Assembly: GCA_037179385.1 (NCBI GenBank)
Contig: CM074188.1
Coordinates: forward strand, 23,763,318-23,827,317
Origin: Holothuria scabra
Lineage: Eukaryota > Echinodermata > Holothuroidea > Aspidochirotida > Holothuriidae
DNA: 64,000 nucleotides
Reading direction: 5' to 3'
The number at the start of each line of letters is the position of its first letter. Position 1 is the first letter of the stretch. Below, piece by piece: positions 47,201 to 60,400 of this stretch. The notes beneath the pieces were generated by a model, which saw nothing but the letters and a program-made list of their open reading frames with translations, had not been told where the DNA came from and searched no databases. The position numbers and the translations under genes were made by a program.

Positions 47201-50200
47201 GTAGTCAAGGAGGTCTAAAAACTATCTTCCATATTTATTGTTGCCTTCAATTGTCTACCCAATCCGTAACATGATACCATGCATATGTTCCAATCCTTCT
47301 TACCCTCTGAAACCTCTCCTCATGTTTCAAACCCTATGCTAGCCCTGGGTGGGTAAAGCTGAAAAGCTGGGAGGCTACATACTTCTTACCCTATTAAACC
47401 TTTCATCATGTTTCAAACCCTATGCTAGCCCTGGGTGGACAAAGCTGAAAAGCTGGGAGGCGACATACTTCTGACCCTATTAAACCTTTCATCATGATTC
47501 TTACCCTATACTAGCCCTGGGTGGACAAAGCTGAAAAGCTGGGAGGCGACATACTTCTGACCCTATTAAACCTTTCATCATGATTCTTACCCTATACTAG
47601 CCCTGGGTGGACAAAGCTGAAAAGCTGGGAGGCTACGTACTTCTGACCCTATTAAACCTTTCATCATGTTTCTTACCCTTAACTAGACCTGGAGGGACAA
47701 AGTTAGGAAGCTGGAAGGTGCCTTCAAGGGAAATTTTGGCAACTGAAAGGAAATTTTGGCAACTGTAGGGAAATTTGCCTTTTCTACAATGTACATGAAA
47801 ATATGGGAAGAATTGTGGGAAACTTGCTTCCTTCCTGGGAAATAATTTCACTTGCTTACCAGAGGTAAATGTTTTTTTCCCAGCATTAATTACTAACCCT
47901 GTGACATGATATTAGGGATAATGAACAGATCTCCTGACACAAATGTGAAACCTCACAATACAAAAAGTGAGGATTTGGTGGGTTGTCAAACAACCTCAAA
48001 GCATTGGTAACCTGGTCCGAATGAAACTATACCTTATCAAATGTTTAAAACTATAAAACAAACTTTAAGCCATTTAACAGAATGTTCTAGCTGAGAATTT
48101 GCTGTTCTTTCAAATTCTAAACTGCACACATATCTGAATTATGAACGAAAAATATACAGATTAAAGATGAACCTTGCAAGTACCTGACATTTATAATCCT
48201 CTTACATAAAGTGGCTGCCTCAAAGCTAAGCAACCTCATCAATGAGACAGTGTGGCATTAGACATCATAGCTAACGCTATATATTACATTCTCTAATACT
48301 CATCCACATTCAACATTTACCTACGACAATATACGTATGACACACCAAAGCTTCCGTATGAAATAAAAACAACAAATTACTGAATGCAAACTTGTATTAA
48401 AGCAATCAAGTTAGAGCAATGTTTCAGAGAAGCTGAAAATCTCTTCACTGACTTCAAAATATTGAAGATGCTTATGTAACTGACAGAAAATGGATAAAGA
48501 AAATGACACTTGAAAATGCAAAGACAGGTATTAGCCATTATTATGTATTTGGAGGGAGTACTCTAGGATGAAATAAAGATTATGAAGAAAGGAAGATTTA
48601 AGAGGCAGAAATATTTTATTTGCAATCACTTGAGCATGTTTCTAAAACTGCTCTCACTTTCAATATGTGGAATGCCTTAATAAATGTGATTTCACTTTAG
48701 GAAGTTATTGATGCAGAAGCATTCTGTCTAGTTCCTCATGTCAACAATACATTGATTTGTGACTGTAAATCTTCCATGGTATATGACTGTAAAACTAACA
48801 AACTACTTTACAAGCCATTCCCATGATAATACACTATAAGCGGAACCCTAGAAATTCGACAATTTAAGGGACATGTAAGGGGTGAAGTTTGAGTGGAATG
48901 GACAAATGTGCCCCCACACACATATATTCTGTGACAAAATACTGCAATGTCACTAAATGAAACCTTGCAATAAGCATAACTCCTTAAAACAGCAGTAGAA
49001 AGTTTCATTTTCCCATAGCTATTATATCACATCATTCTAGAGATAGACTAAATATCACAGTATATAAAATTGATCAATAAACAAAGGGATCTGGAACATG
49101 ACTATTACAGAAGATCAATTTCAATAAAACAAAAGCAAAAAAAATGTTACATTTATGGGGATATCTTAAGTGGAAAAAACCTTGACCCTCATCAGTCAGT
49201 GTGTCCTAGTAAACATGGAGTGAATTTTTTGTGTTCCTGGCCAATTGTATGAATCAAAGACAATTAACAACATATAAAAAGCAGCAATAAAATTGTTAAG
49301 TAGGCATGGAACAAAGAGTACACAAAAGCTGACAATACAAGGAATACCTCTTCAAAAACTCTGGTGACATGAAAATGACAAAGTTGGGTTTTTTGTTAAA
49401 AAGCAATGAAATCCTGGAAAATAGTGACAATTTCCATCCAAATTCATAAGAAATGACCATTATACAGAGTGATTTCTGATTTGCTTTTAATTATGCATGA
49501 ACATGAGCTACATGTGCAAATGTGGGGGCTATGAGCACTGTTAAACAAGAAATTTCCTAACCCAAACAAAGAATACAATTGATACAATACAATGGCAACC
49601 GCCAATCAAGAAACACCTTGTTAAACAGTGCGCATCTACCCCAAAAAAAGGGGGGGGGGGATGTGTCAAGGGAAGGACAGGCCATACATGGCTAATATTA
49701 TCCTGTGATGTCCTGATGACTCTTTTTTGGAAGTTAAAATTATGTCCTTGTATCACTTACTAAACCAAAGCTACTCTGATGAGATATTAAAGGGGATAAT
49801 CAGTACATTAATATTGGGCAAGAAAAGGAAAGACAATACTGTGCGACACTCCACTCCTTTATTTATGCAATAACAACAAAATATTCCAGAAACATTCACA
49901 TTTTGAAATTTGAAGTGGTATACCTTGACAATGGTAAAGAATATTGACAAAATTCCAAAGCAGCTTTCTTTGTAAAACAATACTCCTAAATTAAATTCAG
50001 GGGGTTGTGCTAGCATGTCACCATACCTTTACGAGTTGACGATACAACTAGTAGAAAGCTTGATAAGCACTGCATATCTCATCATGCAATTTGCACTAGC
50101 TCAAATGATGCAGCAATTGCTGGAAGAAAGTTCAAGCTAAAAAGTGACATACGCAAAGTTTTCTACTTATAATTGTAGTTTTTTTTTTTTTGGGGGGGGG

Positions 50201-53200
50201 GTGAGGGAGAGGGTGAGGGGAAAGGGTGAGGAGGAGTTAAGAAAAATAACTGCAAGCAGAATACTCAGACAGACCACTGACTTTAAACAAAAACCATTGT
50301 ATGAAAGAAATTGTTGTGCCACAAAATCACATGAAGAATCGATCACTGCTGAGATGTATACAGTGAAACATTGAGAAAAGGGTGTATGCAAATACTAGAA
50401 TTAACTGATGAAAGCTGTACAAGAAGATATGTAGACAACAAACATACACATAGGACAGACAATGAGAAAAGACACCAAGGTGATGGACAGAGAGGTTAGT
50501 TTCAACAGAAGTGAAAGTACACTAAACAACTTGAAAACACTTTCCGAAATATCCAAATCTTGGGGCGGAAGACCAAGTCTGCTCCTGAACAGACAGATGT
50601 GAAGCTCCTTGTGGACAAAACCAACAATGCAAGCCAAATTTGTTAATAAAACAGCTATGATGAGCCACATGGGACCAAAAAGGTCAAGTTAGAAGATATG
50701 AACAAAAACTGACACATACACAGTTGAGAAAAGTAACAAGGACCCACCTTTAAATGAGGGCAGTATAATACCCAGGTCCTCCAACGATTCATCTGTATTT
50801 AATTTCTCTTGCAGCATGCTTGCCGAGTCCTTATCATCCCCTGTCTCTGAGAGAGTATCCAGATCAATCAGACTCCCAGTGGCAGGAGATTTTGTTCCTG
50901 ATTCATTGTCCTTTACCGAAGCTGACGAAAATGATCTGGTATACTCTCCAACTTTAGTAGCCAGATCGATAGTTTTACTTTTCATTGAGCTGCCTAAACT
51001 TTCCATTTGAGTACTGGCAGCAAACAGTTTCTTAGAAATTGATTCCTTAGATACATGAGGACTTAACCCTGAAGTATTCCAGAAGTTTGACAAGAAGCTC
51101 TGCCTCAATTTAGTTCTTTTAAAGGCAGAAGGCAAGCTCTCTTTAGAGTCTGATGGTGAGGTACTGTGTGGGGAACCTGTCTGTTCACTCCCATCACTCT
51201 CCCCACTGGCTTTAGCAGATAAAGGTTTCTTTTTGGAATCACTCAGAAGGTCCTCAGAGTCCAAACTATCAAACGAATCCTTGTGGTTTGTTTCTACTGG
51301 GCAAGTTTTGTGCTCTAATGTTGAAGATGATTGGAAGATTTGGTCGACAGGTTTTTCAGCTTCTTTAGAATCTCCTCCGCCTCCGTCATCAAAATTTATA
51401 AGGAGGTCCGGATCTTTGCTAGACTTTTCAGCCTTTTGTTTATTTTTCTCATTTTCCTCCTCAGGATTAAGATGATCGATATGATTGCACTCCTGTAGAG
51501 GATCTGTCTTCTCAGGAGGACCAATCACCTTATCCACAAGAGGTTTACTTCCCAAAGATGATGACCGCACATGGCCACTTGTTTCCATCTCTTTAATCAT
51601 ACCAGGTTTAGTCCTTGATGACTCTACATCTGTCAAGCCTTCAATGATACCAGCATCACCTTTAAAGAGTTCTTTCTTCCACTGACTCGGGGAATTATTC
51701 CCCGATGATCTGTTGGGTGAGGGGGACATGTGAGAACCATTCCCATTTGATTTTGCATGCAATGAGGGAGTCCAACTGTCCTGACTGTGATGCCGTCTCC
51801 TTGAGTGGAGACTAGATACCCCTGAGTCAAAGTCATCAAAGACACTTCTATCTGTTGGGGTTTCCCCACTCTTCAAAAGGTCATCCAACCCTGAAACTGA
51901 AAGGGAGAATACACATGCAATTAGGGCAGGACTGCTTGATACCTGGAGACACTTTCAAATTCTTATCACCTTCCTCTTCTCCACTGTGACTAAAAATGGG
52001 CCAGACTAGTCTTGTTTTGTCTCGGTCAAATGAGCAAGAATACCCTCATAAAAGAAGCACCACAATAACTCACTGCATTTTCATCAACAACAGCAAAGTA
52101 AACTCATAAAATTTATGCAAGCTGCACAGTAAAGAGGCAGGCACCAGGCAACACTTATTGCAAGAATGTCCACTCTAAATCCCTGACATTTCCAAAAAAG
52201 AATAACCAGGCAACATTTTAATTTTCTTCCAAAGCATCTGGTCATTACCCTCCTCCCTCCTGACTAAGGTAGTGCTCGGGTACTGCTGGAGTCTGAACAG
52301 TGCATTGTCATAATGCCAAATGTAATGCATAGTTTGCAATTCAATGATAGATCCTTCTAATGAGAAATTTTGAGCTGATTGGCCGAAATTTACCAGACTA
52401 AAAGGAAAATCCATGGAATGGATTGGTGCCTGGTTCAAGCCCATTTAGTGAAAAGCTTGAATCTAAATACCCATCTGCCCCACCCCCCCCCCCCATAACT
52501 TTCAATATCCTACTTACCAGAGTTACCCCTACCAACACTACTGGTACTGCTTCCTCTACTTTTACGAACAATGCTACTGTTTCTTGAGACTGTGACTTTC
52601 TTTGGGGTGTTATCTGTTTCCATTAGGCTATTAGTAAGAGTGGAGTTGTTGTCTGTGGTGTTGACTGGTGTTGAGGTGTTGCTGGAGGGACCAGTATCTA
52701 TTAGAAGGTTAGGATGACCTGCAAATACAAGTAGACAACAGTTATGAGTCACATGTACGATGTAGCAACTAAAAAGAGACCAATAACACAAGAGAAACAT
52801 AATACTTCAAAGCAAATTAATTAAAAGACAGTTTTCTGAAGAAGTCCTGAGACTGTCCCAAAGAATTTGTACAACAAATAATCTGGTATAAGAACTCATT
52901 GACAGCGTTTCTCTATGTTACAACTATACAGCATGCACAGCAGCTCCACTTTACGTCTTGCTGGTAAAAGTGTAATGCCAGAATTTGCTTAGGGTTAGCC
53001 TAGCCTAACATGACATGACAATATAGAGTAAGCATACCACAAAGCTACTTAAAGTGGCTCATTGAGTTGGTTCATGAGATTCAACTTTTTCAAAACATGA
53101 TAAGTTTTCTCCACATATCAATGACAAATGGTCAAACTTACAAAATCCCCATACCATAGATGCAAATGACTTTTTTTTTATCAATGACAACTTAACCATT

Positions 53201-54398
53201 CTCAATTCTAATTTTCAAAAATTCTTGACCAGACACTTATTCAAATTATGTTCAAAAATGTTATGAGTCAGGATAGCACAAAATTCAAAATTTAAAATTT
53301 TTCCACTACTATTGGACATGAAACTTGACTTACAATGCTAACTATATAAGCATTGTCATGTGGCAGTGACCCTTTAATACTCTCATTTGGTTACCAATAT
53401 CATGGAGCCTCTCTTAAGTGGTATATGAGTATCTAGGACTGACAAACCAGTGGTGCCAGTTTGTATAGCCTCATCCCTGTTTCATATGTATCAGATACTA
53501 GTGGTTAGTTCTTATAATGGTCATCACGTTTGCTTCCCTTTCAAATGATGCATAAAGTTATTGACTGGACTTAACCTTGATTTCAGTTGACAACTTTTGG
53601 GCAAACAAATTTGATAAAAGTTGACAATTTTTGGAGAAAAAAACATGTCTAAGCACTATCATATCAGCTGTTGTAACTCTGAAAATTATCCATTTCTTTG
53701 GAGGATGAAAATTGATGGGTTGAGAGCTGGAGCCCTTGGTAGCCAGAAAGCCATGGTGAGACTAAAACATGGACATTGAATGTTCCTAGAGAGATTCTTT
53801 ATTATACACTTCTCAGTCAAAAGGCACTACAGAGAGATCATGAAGTAAGGGGTATGGTTCAAAATACTGGCATTGTTTTTTTTTTTTTTCTTTTTTTACT
53901 TGGGGCACCCCATCACTTTTAAGTTTGAAAAGCTACCAATATTTTGAAAGTATAAATTCCATTTGAGCTATTAGCCTTATTTCATGGGTGTGGTGGCCAA
54001 AGATGCATGACTATTCAAGCAAAAACTGGACACATTGTCTAATTTAACTAACAATGATATTGGATACTAAATTATGTCTGTAAAATATTTTGCAAAATAA
54101 CAATTGTTATTGTTTGAAAACTGCAACATGCCTAAAATCAAGAGTATGCAAAACCTGTCACAAATCTACAGCTATTTCCAGAGGTCATACATACATATTA
54201 TATGGAACATAGCAATATGATAATGATAATATGACATATAAGCATGACACAAATTAATTTAGATAAAATATATCAATGGCAGCGTTAGAATGCTGTAAAA
54301 CACCAATATGGTACTCCCAACGTAAGTTAAAAAACTTTTCAGTCCGATATTTGACTAATATATTATGAACTGCTGATTGATTTACATCCAAGATGAGC

Positions 54399-54432
<34 letters not shown>

Positions 54433-57400
54433 CTGATTTGTGATGAATTTTAAAAATAAATAATTTGAACGAATGCTAAAATAACTGTTGGATGTCAGTA
54501 AATGTGATATACACACAACTGGATGGATTCACACAGGTGTTACAAGATGCAACCAATGAAAAACTGTTATTCTGACAGAAATGAAATTGGGTTAGCCAAA
54601 CTTCTACAACAGTGGGTTAAAAGCTGCATGCCACATGAGATAATTAATATGATAGGAAAGCTATTGAGAGCTAAGTGTGATATAAAATGTTTTGCTACCA
54701 CCAATTAGAAGACAAATAGGTAATATAGAGAGAGAACAGAATCCACCAGGAGGTAAAAAGGACAAGGGGGGGTGGGGAGGGGTAAATATGCCGGTGACAC
54801 CAATATTTACAGTTCTGGCTACACAGATGCTAACATCCAGCAAAAGTAAAAGTAAGAATAGAAAAGTTCCCAGCTAACCATTTGGCAAAGACGACTGGCT
54901 GATGATAATTTCGTCTCGTACTGGAGTAGTGTCTTTGCTCACAGCCCCTTCCCCTTGGGGGCTAGTATCAACTTCACCCAGGGGTATTAATGGAGGTTGA
55001 AGTTTTGCATCTTGAGGATGGATAGGGGAAAGATCAGGGGAGCCAAGCAAGTCAACAGTTGCCAATTCATCCATGGTCATATATCCCATATCGGAGTTGC
55101 CTGTCATCATAGAAACGGTAGGAGATTGCAAAATAAAAGAGAAAATCAGGTAAAATGGAGCAATTAAGCTATTAACATATTGCCATGCCTCTTTGGGGGT
55201 TAGAAAAATTTAACTGAAATAATTAAGAGAAGAAAAACTCTAAACTATTGTCTTCAATGCTAAACAGCTGCATACAATTAAAATTGCCTCCAAATAATTT
55301 AATTGAGAAAAGCAAAACCTGACAAACAAAAGCAATGTAGTAGGCTTTAAATATTTTGAATTTTTTTACAGACATCTGCTTGCTAAATACTTATTAATAT
55401 TACATCTCTCTGGTCTCTAGTTCTAAAACAGGATCGTCCAGGACAGCAGCATGCTTGGTTAAGATGATTGCAACATTTGTAGGTCACAATATTTTCTACC
55501 AACTGGAAATCCTTTTTTTTTATTTCAAAAAAGCCTGAAGGCCTTTATCACTTTTTTTTAATGGCCTGTCTGTAAAAAGTATTGCTAAGTAACTCTTCAA
55601 TGCAAACATGCAATTTCTAGAGTTTGGATTAAAACAAACTTTCAAAAAAAATTGATAAAAGAGACACCACACCCTGTATAAGCAGACATTCCATGACACA
55701 AATTTAATTAGTTCACAATGGTTATCAAAGTATTACAGCCATCATGCTACTGGAACTTCAGCATTAACTTATATTTTGAAAGGAATGCAGGTCACACATA
55801 ATTGGGTCAGGAGGCAACAAGGGAATAAAGCTATTTAACAAGTAAAATTTGGAGCAATTTGGAAAAGGTGGCTTTTAGCTCCAGCAGTTTTCTGGCTCAA
55901 AAAGATTCCCCTCATCTTCACATTGCTAGTAAACGTGCACATAATTACTTCGGAGGAGCAGAATGTTCCAAGCATTAATGTGTCTTTTGTGCATGTCTAT
56001 ACTGATTCACTGTCACACTTTGTCCCAATATCTCATTGTTTGGGATAAATTGCACCCTGCAATATCCTTTCCCTATGACAGCGATAAAAGGGGGACTGTC
56101 ATTTGCACAAATTAGACAGGGTTCCAAAGCAAAATTTGTAATACCATAAAAATTTGACCTAAAACGCTGGCCTGTAGGTCAATCCCTCAATGCATGATGT
56201 TGACAAAGATTTTTATGATTATGAAAAACAGAGTCTTGAGAAGAAATTTACAATGTTCTTTATTTCCATTATGCAGTCACTTAAATGCAGGATGGGGAAG
56301 TGAAATAGCATACACAGCAATGAATACTTTCAATGTATGACATTGGCTGAATTTGAATGAAGTGAACCCTTATCATGCTGGAAGCTAGATATCTCACCAC
56401 TTTGTGCTTCCAAAATAAAAATATTGAATACCCTTTATCTTTAACATATGAATGCCTTTCGTTTGTGTTTTTTGCCTCCAATCTACAAGATGGTGTCAGT
56501 TGACTAGAATGGGCCTATTCTAGTCGACTACCAAGTTACATATGGTAAGCAGAAGTCTTGTGGGTGTAACTTCAAAAATGAAGCCCGCCCTCAGTGTCAG
56601 CATGATAAGAGTTAGGAAGGCAGAGACAATAAACTGACTGGCATGAAAGCTACGGATTGAATAGGGGGTGAAATTGTCCATGGGACAACGTCCAATTTAG
56701 AGGTGAGCATATTTATTAATACAATATAAAATCAAAATGAAAAAGAAAAAAATATTAATAGAAATAAACTTCCACAATAGCAGAAAATCTGACAGGTATC
56801 AAGTTAAACTGCTGTAACTGCAAACCAAGGTGCTAAGCAACAAAGGTGCTGAAAATTGATTATGAAGGGGGGGGGGGAATTTTCCAATTCAAGTAAAACT
56901 TGGCTGTTGGATACATGCAAACATGTTAAAAGGTGTGAGAAATTCCATTTGCTTCCCAAGAAATTTTCCAGCTGTGGTGAATGGGAAAGACAAAACTTAA
57001 ACCTTTTTCAAGAAAATTATGCAGGCCAGCCCACTGCATATAATACTCTAAGGCTCATCCAAATTCCCACACTTCTCAGATAAAACTGAATTTTTGTCAG
57101 AATTGAAGTTTAAAGACTTACTTATTTACCAATCACTTAACAAGTATCACTAGTAAACAGCCACAATTATTACAGATAATCCCCATTTCCCCTTCCAGGT
57201 AGTAACACGGCAGAAACACTAAATCAACAGATAACCATTAATATGCATCCGTATCCTAAAGATTGTTACATGCACTGACCGAGATCCCTTTCTAAACTAA
57301 TAAGCAGATGGTAGCAAGACAAAGATCATACCAGTACTACTTTTTTCCTCCCTGGTCAAGGTACACGTTGCTGATGGCATCTCCTCAGTGCGTCCTTCTG

Positions 57401-60400
57401 CATCCACGCTGTCGCCACTGCTCCTACTGACCACATCGCTATTGTCTGAGTAACTGCGACGTTTTAGTGGCCTTTTAAACTGTGCCACTGCCAGCAGTGT
57501 GTGTCGTAGTTTCACCCACTGTTGATAGCCACTGAAGGAAGATGCTGGCCATCTACTTTCTAACACAGCCTGCAAAAAACAATACCAAGATTAACGATTG
57601 ATTAAATTTTCAGAAATATTGTCATTACACCAAATTAAAGAATGCAATGTGAAATTGTTCTAAGCCCCAAAGTTAAGAATGTAGCAAGGGTTTAATCTCA
57701 AAATTGCTACATTTAATGTTTTGCAGTTCTAAATGTACAATACATACATACATTATATATATATATAATGTTGGATCAACCAGTAGTGGGAAATCGGTAG
57801 GCCGTCAGAATGTTAAGGCAAAAATAAAACAATAAAATACATGAGAATATAATTCCAGTTTGCATTTTGAGATATGCATACACATTATTTCAATGGTCCC
57901 TCATACATCTGTATTAACGGATACGTGTACGTAAGTTGGTATACATTGAAGTAATTACATGTACTACGTATGGTATGTGGGGGATTTACCATACTGTTAC
58001 GTATTCCCATCGAAAATGTGTGTCAAAACAAAAAGGGCAAACAATTTTTTTTGCCCTATGGCTCCTTTTTCGACGATTTTTCGTCCTAATCTAATATATA
58101 TATCTAATATATAGATATACTGCTAAATGCGGGCTAAGGTGGACATGCTTTAAAAAGGGTACTTTGGTGGACATATTATGGTACTATGGTAGATATACTA
58201 TGCACCATTCAGGCATGTAAGAGTGATACTGCATGGTGTTTAGTACCACTATGGCATGTCTCAAGTACTCCAGTGAGGCTGCTTTTAAGTCCCATGTTGT
58301 ATTTGAGATATAATGTTGGCTTCACATAAAATCGTGTCCACTTAAGGTGTGTCACCTTTATTTGAAGTCCACAGATTGACCCAATTTGGAACAGGCAACA
58401 TATATATCATGCTGATTTCAACCACTGATGTCTACTGAGGGAGTGATTGAATCGGGTTCATTCGTTGACACAAAATAGATGGCGCTCTGCATTATCAGAC
58501 GTCATGCTTTGGAGTTACTCGCTCTTCAAAAAATACTCTTCCGAGAGGCCTGAACAACACGTGGGCATGAAAATGCCCACTTAATGTCAAAGTCCACGTT
58601 TTGACTCAATTTTTCATGCGCAATGTCCACGATAGCTCGCATTTAGATAAATATATATATATATTGTGTTTTAACCAAGGAAATAAACCCAAGTTAAACT
58701 AGTAATGATGTTCACTAGCGCCCAAAGGTATCTAGGAAGATACATCACTTGTGAGTTAATGAGTTAGTGCAGTACACGGTCATATGCAATAACAAATTAA
58801 TAAAATGTAAATGCAGGTGGAATGATGTCTTACTTTGTTGTAATATCCATATGTAATGGCATTTATTTTAACATCTCGTTGTCTCATCTCCATAAAGACC
58901 TGGACTGCTAGCACTGGCTGACTGTACTGACCACACAGCTGCATGAGAATCCTATAGCACACCTGCAGACATAATAAATATGATTAGTAAGTTACAAAAT
59001 TTCTGCAATATACAGACAGACATTCAACTCGCATACACCCACAAAAAGAGCAAACAAGATAAACTCGGACACAATTTTTCACCCATGCATTATACATAGA
59101 TCCTTCCTGCTATCTTACAACCAAAATAACTTCATTCATTCAGCATTCTCTGACCAGTTTTACTGATTCTTTACTTCCTGTCACTTCATCAAACTATAAA
59201 AGGACTGCCCTAGATAGGTAACAAAACTTCACTTAATTTCCTATGGGTCTAGAGCCACAGACTGATTTACATGTACATAATAAAGGAAAATATTGCACTT
59301 AAAATGATCAAACACAGCATACAAAGGAAACAATACCATCAGTTATTTTCAGGCTCGGCATTTTGAGGAATGTGAGTGGGATTGACTACCATCACTCTCC
59401 TCAAATCACTGTGAGGAAAACAATTTTTGCACACCTAGATGAAGACGGGAGTCCATATAAATCTACTGAAGTTTAATATCACAGCATACCTGCCACACTT
59501 TTTAATTTCCTGAGGTGTGCAATTTGTGGCATACCTGGAAAATTTTAAACTCAAGACCACCATCTTGGAACTATTTATTTTCAACAATAAACCCTAGCGA
59601 TAACTTCATAGTTTTGAAAGTTCAGGTGAACAAATTATTGTTTAGCAACAAATAATGGAATTACTATTTGTGAGAAGCTTATTTCTTATTGAACAAAAGG
59701 GTACTGCACTGCCATATTTTAAAAAAATCTATCAATGTGTTTCAAAAAATATCGTTTTCAAAAGTATGAAAATTTTCTGTTAAACAAGTGCAACATTTCC
59801 TTCAAATACTTAATATTTGCTCTAGAAATGTATCATCCTTCCCCCCTCCTCTGGTTTCACTGATTCTTTCATTTTCTACAGCTTCAACAAAATGGAACAG
59901 GAAGGTTGCCCTAATGTAAACAAAACTGCTTATTTTAATTTACTTCATGTCTAGGGTAAAAAAATGACTAACATGTACATCTTTACTCAAGTTTCTTATA
60001 AATCATCCTGTCTCCTCCCTGCACCGCACTCATCCCTGCCCCCCTCCCTTTCCACTCCCTGCCCCTCCCCTAGGAGCCCATCTGCATGTATACTATACCT
60101 CATCAACAAGGTGAAGATTCTTCCCCTGTATTTTCTTTAAAACCTCAAATGATGCCTTCAAAGCCCTTGTCTTGGAATGTGTGCCTTGAACATATGATGG
60201 TAAATGCAGAAACCACAGGGCATAGCACTGGCTCAACAAATAACTGACAAAAGAAATGGAAAATGAGAGAAAAGTTAAAGTGAGAACACAGTACTAGAAA
60301 ACCACAGAGCAAATCTGAAGTCCAACACAGATTATCATAAACATGGGTATTTGAAGATGGAAAGCTGACATGCTCCTCACTGGGAAATTTGGAAATCTGG

